This document shows positions 11,641-22,849 of a stretch of DNA of 64,000 bases, one piece after another. Position 1 is the first letter of the stretch; each line of letters opens with the position of its first letter. Under the pieces are notes generated by a model. The model searched no databases, was not told the DNA's origin, and worked only from the letters and a program-made list of their open reading frames with translations. A program made the translations under genes and the position numbers. Source of the stretch: Carallia brachiata (lineage: Eukaryota > Streptophyta > Magnoliopsida > Malpighiales > Rhizophoraceae); contig JADCRB010000013.1 of NCBI GenBank assembly GCA_021464245.1, positions 3,722,364 to 3,786,363 on the forward strand. Reading direction: 5' to 3'.

Positions 11641-12105
11641 GTGGAGAACACCTGTTTTTGTTTGGTCCTACGCGAAAGATAGAATCTGCTATTATGATAG
11701 ATATCTAAGATATAATTTTCAGGCTTGTTTGTGGAGACTAATGAGATCACAACATTTCATTATCTACATTGCTGTTATGATTAAGCTCAACATTTTAGAC
11801 GTTTACGTTGCCAAATATATTTCTCTTTACCATCGATTCCTTCATCATAAGAATGGACTTTAGCCTCAATATTTAATTAAGACAACAAAATATCATAAAA
11901 TCATGCTAGTTACTAAATATAATGTTTAGCTGCATTTAAACAAAAAACGTACTACAAGGGCTGGAATACCAGGAACAGTTTCTGCTGTTAAGCTTTGAAC
12001 GTTCAGCTCATGGCTGAACAGTTGGGTGCCAAATGTCGTTATAGAGAAACATGATTCTTGAAGTTACATGTCACAGTATACCTAGAAGATAATACGACGG
12101 CTGAA
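11641..12105. other. Convergent 3' ends of NDF5 (+) and SINE1 (-)
   Basis: This 465-bp gap lies between the NDF5 stop and the conserved-frame stop of the leftward SINE1-like gene, so it should hold both 3' UTRs. No further gene is seen. Confidence 0.6.
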
Positions 12106-14406
12106 CTAAGTTGGAACAAGACGTGGGCCTCCATCCACATTATCAATCCCCATTAAGGAGGCAAAAACTGCAAGCAAAACAAAAAGAAGGGCAACAATCA
12201 ACCTGGAAGAAGTCTTCCAACAGCTCTTTTCAATGCAATTGTTTGGAGAGTCACTTTTATTTCCAGGAAAGTTTGCAGAGAAGCTTGCACAGCATCATTG
12301 GCTATGATGTCATCAGTTGATGATACTGATTCGGAATCACATTCAAATTGATCTCCACCGGCATATGAGTTCCTATTATCCCTGACCTCATAGCCTGTGT
12401 TGTTATGGAAACCATTTCTGCCGAACTTCATAGCTGGGCTATAATCAAATTTGGTTGAGCATGGGCTTCCAAGCCTTCTGCTTTGCTTCTCAGAAATGTC
12501 AGAATTAACATCATGAGGATCCTGAAGGCAGCGCATAAGCTTCCTTGGAGTGGTGAAGATATTAGCATTATCAACATCTACATAGGAGGGCGACCTCTGA
12601 AGCACAAACAGTTATGGAATGTTTGTTAGCAATCAAAATCAAACTGCAACATAACAAATGGGAAGAGTACATCACAATAACACATCCTTAGCTGCAACTA
12701 GTGTGACGGAAAAAGGCTACTCGCCTGTTAACAAAAAGGTTGGAAGACATCAACTATGGCAAGGGAGACAAGGACAGTCCTATCAAATGATTTGAGCCTC
12801 AAAATGCCTGGTCATTGTTTCACTATTGACAAGCTTTATATGTGAGAATTTAGAATTACTCCCAAGGTCAGGTGGCAGAAAAGGTTCGACAACAGTGAGA
12901 GTTGGTTTGAGTTATCGAACTACTTATCTCTAATTAGATCATAACGGTTTTTAGCATTTTGTGTGTTCCCTCTATTTCTCCACTCGTTCACTTTATGGTG
13001 GAAGAAACTATCCCTAAACCAAGAAAGAATGTCAAAAAAATAATTGATGAAAAGGTATGTCAGTGGACTACCTGGGGAGTAGGAGTGCTGCTTCTTAGCT
13101 GTCCATTTCGAGGGCTTCTCTGCGAGAACCCAGTAAATTCTTCTGTGTAATCTCCTCCATGTTCAGTGAGTTCATAGAGCCCCGAATGATCAGAAAATGC
13201 CTTGTTTATGGGACTTCCCTGAACCATCTGTGGAAACAGGCCATCCTTAAGGGATATATCCACCCCTCCATTTTCGTAGCTCCAGAGCTTTCTGTTCACA
13301 CTCCTACAGTCATACTCTGTATTAGGAGAAGCCTGAGCTGTTGAAATAGGTGACTCAACAAATGAGTCATATCCCATAAAGGAGTCAAGTGTCTGTGATT
13401 CAGGAGATAAAGATGCTGGAGATTGATCACTGGCCCCAGACAAATTTCTAATCCTATGGTCTCTTACGCGAAAATTTGACCCGGAAATTGAACCACAACT
13501 CTTCTCAAGTTTTGAGCCTTTGTCCGTAGCTATTCTCTTGGCAGTCTGTAAAGCTTCAAAAGCAGCCCCACTCACATATGCCATCTGATCTGTCTGGCAC
13601 TTCTCCATCTCCCGAATTATCAAGTCAAGCTCCGATGATATGCTCCTATGATCCAAACACTTCATCAGAAAATTCACCATCTGAATAGCTGACAAACGTT
13701 TCTGAGAATTCCCCTCTGCAACCCCAGCATTTAAGATACGCAAGCCAGATTGAATCAACAATCTTGCATATGCTTCAACAATTAAAGCGTTATGCTTTGC
13801 CAAAGACATAACCAACGTCATGTGTGAATTCATTTGGGTGGACTTCTCCTCCAATGCCACGGCCACATTCTGGCAAACTCTATTCACCATCTCATCTGAA
13901 GCAAACCTCCAATTATCAGACTCCACAAGAGCCTTTAAGCAAAGGGCAGCCCCTGCAGTGAGGCTCTCTGGAGAACCTAAGAGAGCTTCTGAAAGAGGCT
14001 TGCAAAGGGAATGGATTATATGCCTTTTTTTATCTTCCGGGGCTGTCGGGTCAATGCCATATCTTGCAATTGCCGGCACCACCCTTGAGCATGCTTGTTG
14101 AAGAGGGAAAGACCCTGCACTTGAGGCCAAGGTCTTGATAACGGTCGTCATGATGCTATCAATCTGGGGAACAATATTAACTCCATGGACACGGGCAAGA
14201 ACTTCATACAGCGAAATTGTGTATTCCCCAGATAAGGAACCTGTTTCTTTTGTTTCAGAAACTTGGGCAAGAAATAATGGAATGGCCTTAGAATCCAAAT
14301 CTTTCACATACGATTTCAGTGCCTTCATTGCTGATTTACGACTTTCAGCATCTTTGTCAAGATTTGCCAATTCTCTACGAAGTACAGGACTAAGATTTCT
14401 ACCCAT
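12106..14406 (-). CDS. SINE1: SINE1-like ARM-repeat nuclear-envelope protein (plant KASH protein), 3' end frameshifted
   Basis: SINE1/2 proteins sit in the outer nuclear envelope, bind SUN proteins through a short C-terminal tail and link nuclei to actin, notably in guard cells. The large exon (13072-14406, 445 codons) starts MGRNLSPVLRRELANLDKDA and encodes the ARM/HEAT-like domain, with blocks such as SGEYTISLYEVLARVHGV and SVNRKLWSYENGGVDISLKD. It splices (PTPQ|RSPSYVD) to a last exon from 12596. As read, the frame stops at 12198 (KRAVGRLLPG). In the other frames the same exon encodes a Lys/Ser-rich linker, a hydrophobic segment (RLIVALLFV then LLAVFASLMGI) and a terminus GGPRLVPT with stop at 12106-12108, the VPT tail expected of plant KASH proteins. 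Two indels, near 12,270-12,290 and in the A run at 12,172-12,190, separate these frames. I chose 14406 because the family begins MGRN. Transcription runs from a 5' UTR upstream of an intron ending at 14412. Confidence 0.87.
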
Positions 14407-14412
14407 TGTCAA

Positions 14413-15600
14413 TCTGAAACCAACAAATACAAAAACAAACAGTTGCTGAGTTGCTAGAGAATGGATTAATTATATAAGATACTAAATTGGAAATGATTCA
14501 GTAGTTAATCATGGCATACTTCAACAAATTGAATCTGCACTTGAAGATTACATAATTTAATGAATTCTCTGCAAAGGCACTACACTATATTACAGGTCAA
14601 GTAGCTAAGAGGAAACAAACAATATATGAAAATGTCATTTCTAATGAAGACTAAAAGATTCCTGCTTTCTCAAGTTCTAATCCAAGGAAATATCAAAGAT
14701 CTCAGCAGTCGATTACATTTTCCTTTCAGCATGTTCTCGGAAACCAAACATGAGAGGAAGACTCTTTTCTTTGATCAACTATATTCAAAGATTTAATTTT
14801 AAACCAAAAATTACAGAACATTAGTTCAATCTGAACACGTTTTGGCATCTTTGAGCAAATTCACAATAACAGAAGCTTCAAATAAGAAAATGGGTTTCTT
14901 GATAACCTATGTCTAGCCGAACCTATGATGTAATACCCACAAGAAATTAACCCCACAAAAAAATCATCAAAATGTTAAAACTTTGTAAGTATCGAAGCAA
15001 GAAAATCTATAAAGACCAAAACTTTTCAGCGCACAAGAGCAAAGAACTCAAAAGAAGCAAATGGGCAGCCCAGATTTGGCCTCAGGGCTCAAAATCCATG
15101 AATAAATATGACTAAAAGGTCAAAATCTGAGGACCCAGTGGCACAAACCTATCTGTTCAAAGCAGCACCTTTTTAACTCCTTTTCTTCTTCTTCTTCTTC
15201 TTCTTCTCTTCTTGAGGATAATAATGTGATCACTCTCTGTTATCTATTGTCACACACATATCAAGAAATGCAGGATTCCATTCCAATTCAGGAATTGAGA
15301 CAGAAAATGAAACGAAATGAATGAATTTGGAATATTGAGAAGCAAAATGAAAGATTGAGCCTTTTGGGGTTTTTTTGTTTTGAGGGTTTCTGTTGGTTTT
15401 CAAAGAATTACATAAAATAAATTGGGCTTTTGGGTGTGTCCTCCATAGCCATTATTTAAGCACGATGAGAATTCCTTTTTTGGCTTTTTCTTCTTCTTCT
15501 GTATCTTTCTTTTTTTAAGAAAAGAGTGTGCGTTGGAATTCAAAATCTTTCTCCAAAATTCCGCCGCTATCCCCCTGTTAGTGGCCCCCACTACGTCATT
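14413..15600 (-). other. 5' UTR intron, leader and promoter of SINE1-like gene
   Basis: A good acceptor (TTTCAG) lies 6 nt before the SINE1 ATG, so the leader is probably spliced; a possible donor (AG|GTTTGTG on the minus strand) lies near 15,150. The leader region holds a (CTT)n run at about 15,182-15,217. No coding sequence is seen; the 63-residue minus frame at 15,400-15,591 is not supported. Confidence 0.5.
15182..15217. repeat. (CTT)n microsatellite in SINE1 leader
   Basis: About ten CTT units with one interruption. On the transcribed strand it reads GAA repeats, common in plant 5' UTRs. Confidence 0.85.
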
Positions 15601-17770
15601 GTCTTCTTGGACGACTGTACCCTGCTGGAAATGTTTCGTTTTCCTTTTTTTTAAAAACAGAAATTAGCAGGAAAATTAATAAATCTTTGAACACAACAAG
15701 GAAATATTTTGTGGATTTCTTAGATATGATTAAAATGAAATTAAAATAAACTGTTTAAAATTATTAATTCATCGTCATTGTACGAAGAAGGAAGTTGGAA
15801 GTTGGATCTCCACATTTTCTAAATCTACAATTTTTTAATTATAATATGAGTTTTAACTCTCATGAAGACAAAAAAAAAGATAATAATTAAAATTTTAAAA
15901 AATTAGACGAATTATCCACATAATTTTTTAAAGCTATATAAAATACAACCATGCAATGGATCTCAACATAATAACAATTCATTTTGGAGTGACAAAATTG
16001 GTTTACTGGCAGCAGTTGGCATCAATTGATTGGGATAGTTGGTAACTACATTTTTTTTTCAAGTTGAATCTACAGAGATTAGTACGTTGACTGAATTTCC
16101 TATCTTAATGAATGCTTAATCTATCAATTATAAATCTCTATGTTTTTTTTGGTATTTAGTTGGTATTTTGTTTTCTATTCTAATCTATGTAAGAGTAAGC
16201 CTAGATAAGTATCAATAGCATATGGAATCGACTAATTTAATGTCAGCTAATTATTGAATTAAAAATATGTTTCAATACCCCACTTGGTTTAATTTTTGGC
16301 ATTTAGTTTTTTTTTTTAAATTCTCTTGTTATTTTCGTTTGGGGAGCTAAGTTTTTTTTTAGGCTAGTTTCGTCATTTGGCAGCCATTCTCTTTTTAATT
16401 ATTACCTCCAATTTCTTGGGACCAAAATTCGGGTGTTTCTGTTTCCCGCTCTCTTTTTTTAGGTTCACTTTTAATCTCGTTTTCCTTTTTTCGTCCAACC
16501 TGGCAGATTCTAGCAAAGGGTCACCAGCCAGTCAAAGTTTCTTCTAATTAAAATTATATTATTACATTTAAATAAAAATGTAATTTTAATAAATATAATT
16601 ATTCAATAATTTATATTATTTTATTATAAAAATTTTCCTTTTTTCTTTAAAGGTCAACACACAAAAATGATGCTAGAGGGGCAACGAGAAACATGAAATA
16701 ACTTCTCAATTTTTCAGGTTTATTTATCAATTATTACGAAAATGTTCCACAAATAAATTAATTTGAATAAAATATTATGCAAAAAATTTATAAGTATCTA
16801 AGGATCCATTTATTTGCTGTAAAATAACTTACTTTTATAAAATATTTGTAGAAAAAAATATTTACAGTGAAAATAATGAATTTTCTTTATCACTTATTTA
16901 AAATACATTTTTTTTTCCGGAAAATAACATCAGTTCTGCAAAAGTAAAAGTTATTTTCCCTGAAAATTTTAAAATGTTCCCCAAAGTTTCTCCAAATTTT
17001 TTGTTGTAAAATATTTTACGTGAAAAAATATTAAAAAATAAAAAAATTTCTATAAAATATTATACAAAAAATAAATACATTTTAAATTTATTATAGTATA
17101 CATAGAGTGGATCGGAAAAGTCAGGCCCTAAAAGACAGGGGTAATGGCAGAAATGAACTGCCAGCCCAGCCTAAAGATAGAGATGGGCACAGTGTGCAAG
17201 GCAAGCATTGAATTCTATTAATATTCCACCCCAAAGTTGCCAAATTGTTCTGGGAAAAATATCTTACATTTTTTTTCTCATCCTCAATAAATATTTGCTA
17301 ACTTGGCTTGGAATAGCAAATTTTTGTTTATTTTTATTTTTATTTTTTTTTCTGATTGTCTTCTGGAGGCCGGTAAAGGCTTTGGCAGATGAGAATTCTG
17401 AAACAAAACCTGGCTCTACATATTATCAAATTACAGCCACCAAGTTCGTCACCAATAACAAAGCTTTTTTAATAACTCTAAATACATGTTATCATTTTTT
17501 GGTTAAAAAAAAAAGAAAATAAGGGTGACACCTACAAACCTACAAACTTATCAGGAGAGATTGTGTCGTTTTATTGCATATCGTAAGTAATGACTACTAC
17601 ACTGAATTATTGAAAGAACATCCTCTTGGAGCATAATAAGAGTTACAAAGTCACTCTTATGATTATAAATAGTGAACATATGTTTATTTTCATTGAATGT
17701 TTTAACAAAAATTCAAACATATAACCCTATAAGAAAAAACAAATCCTCTACCACTAAACTAAACTATCGG
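15601..17770. other. AT-rich intergenic DNA between SINE1 and ING2
   Basis: No gene is recognised. The plus-strand frame at 17,208-17,522 is a low-complexity hydrophobic chance frame. A dispersed repeat at 16,795-17,060 is listed separately. Confidence 0.6.
16795..17060. repeat. Dispersed repeat, inverted relative of 740-1010
   Basis: Carries GGAAAATAACATCAGTTCTG and TTGTAAAATATTTTACGTGA, the reverse of phrases found at 740-1010, with a symmetric layout (CTGTAAAATAACTTAC near its left side). This fits a short foldback element. No target duplication could be fixed. Confidence 0.45.
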
Positions 17771-17787
17771 TTGTAAAATACATATTA

Positions 17788-20700
17788 TCATTGGCATTGG
17801 GGAAGCAGTCTGCAAGTCGGACAATACCACTTCCCCTTGAATCTCGTCTCTGGTGTCAGCCCAACGCACGAGTAGTGGAACCACTCCCCTTGTTGGCACT
17901 TTAAAGGAACAAATATTTATGTTAGCTTGAGAGTTACTAGATAAAACATACGTAAACCTCAAAATGGTGCACATTGTAAAACTAAATGAACTGGTCAGGG
18001 TCTGTTATTCTACCACATAAACCTTATCATCACTAGCCTTTTTTTTTTTTTTGTTATTGTTATGGGAGGAGGAAAGACGTCACTGTCAATATTAGCTATT
18101 TGTTTTAAATGTTCCAATGGAAATGATGTGTATACAATTAACACGTTTGTATCCCAAAGGGGAAATGGACATCACAAAAAAGAGAGCCCAATTGGGAGAA
18201 ATTTCAAGACAAGGAAGGGAAAACAGAAAGACATAGAAAGGGTAGAGGTTGAGGTACTTACATTTTTGTTGTCACAAGCAATCATGTCTCCAAAGGACAC
18301 CAAAACAACTAGTCATTAAAATGGTTGGAAACAGACTGCAACCTCTATGGTAGAATTGATGAACTCACAAAACAACTGCAGAAGACGGTTCAAAAATGAA
18401 AACCTGATGGCAAATGCAGTAGGTAGGTTCATTTGGAGCAATGGATAGTTCAACATTATAAGTCCGATCCCTGATATCACTCCTTTTCGATTGAGGGGTT
18501 CCATAAGAGGACTTGTGTTTCTCAGCTTTAGTGACTATCATGGGTAAAGGAGGAAGAATTGCTAGCTCATCTGATTGTACCTTTCCTTCTGATAATTTTA
18601 GGTAAGAGATAGAGCAAACATAATGGATATGAGCAATTGAAAAACTAACTAAAACGTTGCATTTTGAGTATCTTGAACTTGACCAATTAGTTTGAAGAAA
18701 TACAATAGTTCAATAAGATAAAACACTAGAATCTGGCACAAACGACCAAAATTTGTGCTTTTTTTTGAGCTGCAAACCAGAGCTTCTTTCTTTGGTTTTT
18801 TTGGGGGGGGGGGAAAGGAAGGGAAGTGACAGGAAAGGTGAAGGACCATGGATACATTTACCATACCATGCTTCAAATCTTCTACAAAGTTGTTCAGATC
18901 CTCATCGAGACGTTTTATATGACTGTCTATCTGTACAAAGCATAGAGATAAGAACTTCACTATGGAACAATATATATCTGGAAAGCTCAAAGCTAGTTGT
19001 ACCATAAAATGAAGGAAGCATGCAAAACCACACTTCCTATAGCCACATTTTAACTGACTTTAATATAATAGTGTAACTTTAATAGGCATTGTGTATGCAA
19101 TAGGAACACAGACAACATATTATGGTCTGTTAATGGTGTTGATCATGTATTCTTTTATTTTGATAAAGCCAACAATTCCTTTCAATTATCATTTACTTAA
19201 TTGTTTTTGTGTGCAAGGAATTCCCTTTTGATGTCCCACTTCGGTGATCCATAATTGGAGCTGTACAATTCTTTTATTTATTAAATTTGCCCTATGGATC
19301 CTACGTTGACACACCAATCTGACCACCATATGTGACTTTAAGGAATCCATGCAGAATTCTTGTGCCATCTATTGAAGAACATGTGCTGGGTATGCAAATT
19401 TGGAAGGCCAACTAGCCAAGGAGTGTGTTAACCATGGATTTGAGAGTGTCATCCTAAGCTAACCATAAGAACTTTCCTTTATTTCATCAACCAACGTGGA
19501 GCTTCCTTTGTGTGCATGTGCCAACCTTGCAAATTTCCTTATGGAATTTAATTGGTCCAATCAGCAGAAGATCAATCTCTTTAAAGCATATTGAAGACTT
19601 TCCTCAATTATGAATAAGCAGGTGATTTGTGCTAATTGATTCTAGCCTTTTCAATTGATTATTGCCATAGAAGTGCACCAACGGCTCCTCACCTTGCACC
19701 TATAAATAGGTGTACTATTGTTCATGGAAAAGCATTCACCGAAAGAGAAAAAGCTTTATTGAGTTATATAACGTGTGATGCTCTTGAAATTTGTGCATAA
19801 ATAATTGTTTAGAGAGAAAGAAAAAGTGATTGAGTGAGTAATTTTATTTTTTGTGAGTGTGTGAAGTTATAATAGAAAAGAAAAATAAGAGTAAGAGAGG
19901 TTCTACTTGTGTGCGTTGTAAAAAGGTCGTGGACCTTGCGGTGTAATTGTTCTCCTCTAGGTTGGGGAGTTCAATAGTGAATTGAAAAAATTCTCAAGGC
20001 GAAAGGCCTTGAGGAGAGGACGTAGGAACAGGTGTTCCGAACCTCTATAAATCGCTGCGTCTCGCTAATTTTTATTTTTGTTATTACGCACATACCACAC
20101 AATTTTATTAATCTTCTTTCTTGCTCATACTATCAGCTCTATTTAGCTTTTTATCCGCACTCTCATATTTATTGCCCACAGTCATTTTATTTTCTTAGTA
20201 TACTCGGTTTAAATTTTATTTACCTACTGCATCATATTTTACTATCGTATTTATTTTGCCTGCTATTTTTTATATTAATTTTTCGGCTACCCAATTCACC
20301 CCCCTCTTGGGTATTTTTTGGGACCAACAAATGGCTGTCCATATTAGAACTAATGAAAGCTGAAGATAAACAGGAACCTGTGGCTTGAAACTTCCAGTTT
20401 CAATTTTGAATTATTCTGTCCACAACCCAAAGGAATTTTCAAAACATCATGGGAGTCTGGCAAAAACAACGAAGTTTCATGTCAAACAAAGATTGGAACA
20501 TGAATGCATCCAGCAAAAGAGGATTGCCCCAAAATCCAGTTACTCTCAGTGCAAGCACCTGGTGCCCTGAAAAAGAGCTTAGATAAAGAGGATGAGCCTG
20601 GGCATGTTGATCCTTCAAATAGCATGGACTAAATTCCATCCCCATATTCGGTTGGACACAATGGCTCTGACTCAATCAAATATGGCAAAGACACAAAAAA

Positions 20701-22843
20701 ATTATCTGTAATAGTATATTGACATTAGGTTTGGGGGACACCTTTAGGTTTTACTTCTTACAAAATTATTAAGGTTACTTAACTAGAGTTTTAAGAAAAT
20801 TTATTAAATTTCCCAAAGTACAAAACAAAACTTACAAGTTCATAAGCTTGGCATGCCAGTAAAACCTTCTTGGTACACAAACTCAATGCATTATGTTGAT
20901 TCACCTCGATATCCTTCCTCAATTTCTCAACCGCAACATCCTCTTCATTTTGTTTGTAAATATAAATGTTACCACTCACTTTCTTTGAGCTCTGTGATGC
21001 CAATCCCAAACAATACTTTGTTTGCTGCTTTGTTTGTTTTATCATCACTCCTACCCAGAAATGGAAAAAAAAAAAAAACTTAAATCAACAATAAACTGAC
21101 ATATTCACTCAAAAAAGCAAATACATAAACACATAGGTCACCATCAAATCACTTGTATAGCATCATAGGTGCTACTATGTATGAAGTGCAATCCATACTA
21201 CCACTATTGCCACGAAAACAATCAATCATTGCATGAAATGTGAAAGCAAGAACAAAAGATATGCACCAAACATGCATAATAGTAATCATATCTATTGAAA
21301 TTCACATTTGAACAAAATTCAACTTTCCATTGACATACACACATGTACATAACTACATACAATCACACAAACATAAACACAACTAAAATATCTTATCTTC
21401 CCTTCATATGGAGATTTGGTGTAATAGTAAGGTATTTCATTGTAACCTAGCGGTCACATATTCAAGTGCTTAACCTTTCTTCAAATTTCACAAATGTGCC
21501 CTGACTCCATATATGGGGATATACATTTATTTAGTCCTAAACCTTTAGTTTTTTTTCATTTAAGTTTAAACCTTTTTGAAATTTCATTTCAGTCCTAAAC
21601 CTTTTAATTTTACTCCAAATCAGTCCTTCCGTTAGTCAAACCGTTAAAAACTACTGTTGACTAACGGAAATTTTTTTAAAAAGGTAAAATACACTATTTT
21701 AATTCACCAGTTAACAGAAATACGTTGTGTAATCTTAAAAAAAATAAAAATAAAATAAAAAAATCTAAAATCTCAAGTTACATGTTACTATTTAAGAGTA
21801 AAATATAAGCATTTAATAACAAAAAATAATAAATAATATATTTTACCTTTTTTAAAAAAATTTCGTTAGTCAACAGTAATTTTTAATGGTTTGACTAACG
21901 GAAGGATTGAGTTGAAGTAAAATCAAAAGGTTTAGGACTGAAATAAAATTTCAAAAAAGTTTAGGATTTAAATGAAAAAAACCTAAAGATTTAGGACTAA
22001 ATAAATACATATTCCCTCCATATATGTGGGGGCCTTGTACAATGGGTTGCCATCCTATTTTTTTTTGCCAAGACATGCATGTAAGCAAAACCACACCGTA
22101 CAACTTCACACACTCTACATTTGCCCTATAATAGACACAAAATTTTTACTGGGATATCATCAAAAACATATGTGAATGTGTGTACATATATACTGCAGAA
22201 AATGTGGTTACAGTGGGATTGATTATCGAGTTCTCTGAGGGTATTGAGAAGTCTTTGAACCTCAACCCGCAATGTGTTTGTATTAACGTTGTCAGAATCA
22301 GACCGGTCATTGAACCAGAAACATTAGTGATTTAAAGTTCAATTAGTTGAACCGGTATTTAATATATATATAAGTAATTAAAAAAATAATACTTATAGAT
22401 AGTAATTAAATATTAATTTTTCTAATTTTAAAGACTAAATTAAAAATTTCGATAAATTTAGGACTAAATTAAAAATTTTAATTAAATTTAGAGTGTAAAT
22501 TATAATTTAAATAATATTAGGGTCAAATTATTAGCAGGTCCGATTTTCACCGGTTTTAACTAGCCTGAGTTTTTTTAAAATAAATCCTCAATTGGACCAG
22601 ACTTCTGACCGGTCAACGGTAAATTGGTCTAATCGATCAGTCTGGTCTAGTTTTTATAACAATAATTTGCATCTATTGAAATTCAGAACTTTGAGCTTAG
22701 AAATTGAAAATAGTTCATTTTTCAATTTAAAAAAAAGGAAAACAAATAGAAATTAGAGGAAAAGAGATGAAATTGAGAAAGTGGTAGAGGTACTCGCACT
22801 TAAGGTAATCATCTGCGTACACAGCGGTTCGCACAATTGCCAT
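17788..22843 (-). CDS. ING2: ING2-type PHD-finger protein (inhibitor of growth), splice and frame lesions
   Basis: Plant ING proteins are nuclear adaptors whose C-terminal PHD finger reads trimethylated H3K4 and whose N-terminal ING domain joins histone-acetyltransferase complexes. Exons, 5' to 3': 1 about 22,794-22,843 ([15 protein letters not shown]); 2 about 22,213-22,272 ([14 protein letters not shown]); 3 20,836-21,050 ([17 protein letters not shown] to LLACQAYEL); 4 18,867-18,930 ([20 protein letters not shown]); 5 18,404-18,588 (ending [12 protein letters not shown]); 6 18,262-18,300 ([13 protein letters not shown]); 7 17,788-17,898 ([14 protein letters not shown] to [11 protein letters not shown]). 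All eight PHD zinc ligands and the Tyr and Trp of the H3K4me3 cage are present. Exons 3-5 join in phase with good borders. Exon 6 lacks AG before GTGTCC (TTTTG|GTG, as if one A were lost), and the exon 1/2/3 joins are not clean. Introns hold three repeats. The gene follows SINE1 in the same orientation. Confidence 0.82.
19137..20329. mobile_element. Solo LTR of a retrotransposon in ING2 intron 3
   Basis: A 1,193-bp block begins TGTTG and ends CAACA and is bordered on both sides by the 5-bp direct repeat AATGG (19,132-19,136 and 20,330-20,334), the hallmark of LTR-element integration followed by LTR-LTR recombination. Inside are a TATA-like CCTATAAATAGG at about 19,700, a GA-rich leader, and a 3' section ending CACCCCCCTCTTGGG, typical of Copia-type LTRs. 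No gag/pol coding or second LTR is present. The plus frame at 20,032-20,388 lies within it and is not a gene. Confidence 0.9.
21516..22015. mobile_element. 500-bp MITE with long terminal inverted repeats in ING2 intron 2
   Basis: The two ends are inverted copies (GGGATATACATTTATTTAGT... versus GGAATATGTATTTATTTAGT...) over roughly 165 bp per arm, including GTCCTTCCGTTAGTCAAACC and its complement. The element is flanked by an 11-bp direct repeat CTCCATATATG at 21,505-21,515 and 22,016-22,026. Long inverted repeats with a 9-11 bp target duplication fit a Mutator-like MITE. It has no coding capacity. A transcript of it would fold into a long hairpin. Confidence 0.9.
22284..22676. mobile_element. 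MITE-like repeat with GACCGGTC motifs in ING2 intron 1
   Basis: The left end (GTTGTCAGAATCAGACCGGT) and the reverse complement of the right end (TTGTTATAAAAACTAGACCA) are similar, and GACCGGTCA and ACCGGTTTT phrases occur inside. This suggests a non-autonomous DNA element of about 390 bp. It lies only some 10 bp upstream of ING2 exon 2, which has no AG acceptor where one is expected. The target duplication is not resolved. Confidence 0.5.
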
Positions 22844-22849
22844 TTCTTT

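Noticed and set aside
13820..14449. Plus-strand frames opposite SINE1
   Set aside because: Shadows of the 445-codon ARM-domain exon on the minus strand.
17760..17980. Stretch first read as a SINE-like repeat because of its GC-richer, conserved look
   Set aside because: On the minus strand it reads [14 protein letters not shown] to CPTCRLLPQ, the last PHD-finger exon of ING2.
19132..20334. Possibility of a complete LTR retrotransposon in the ING2 intron
   Set aside because: Only one LTR with target duplications on both sides and no gag/pol coding between; a solo LTR explains it.
20032..20388. 118-codon hydrophobic frame
   Set aside because: Lies inside the solo LTR and runs across its 3' border; AT-rich chance frame.
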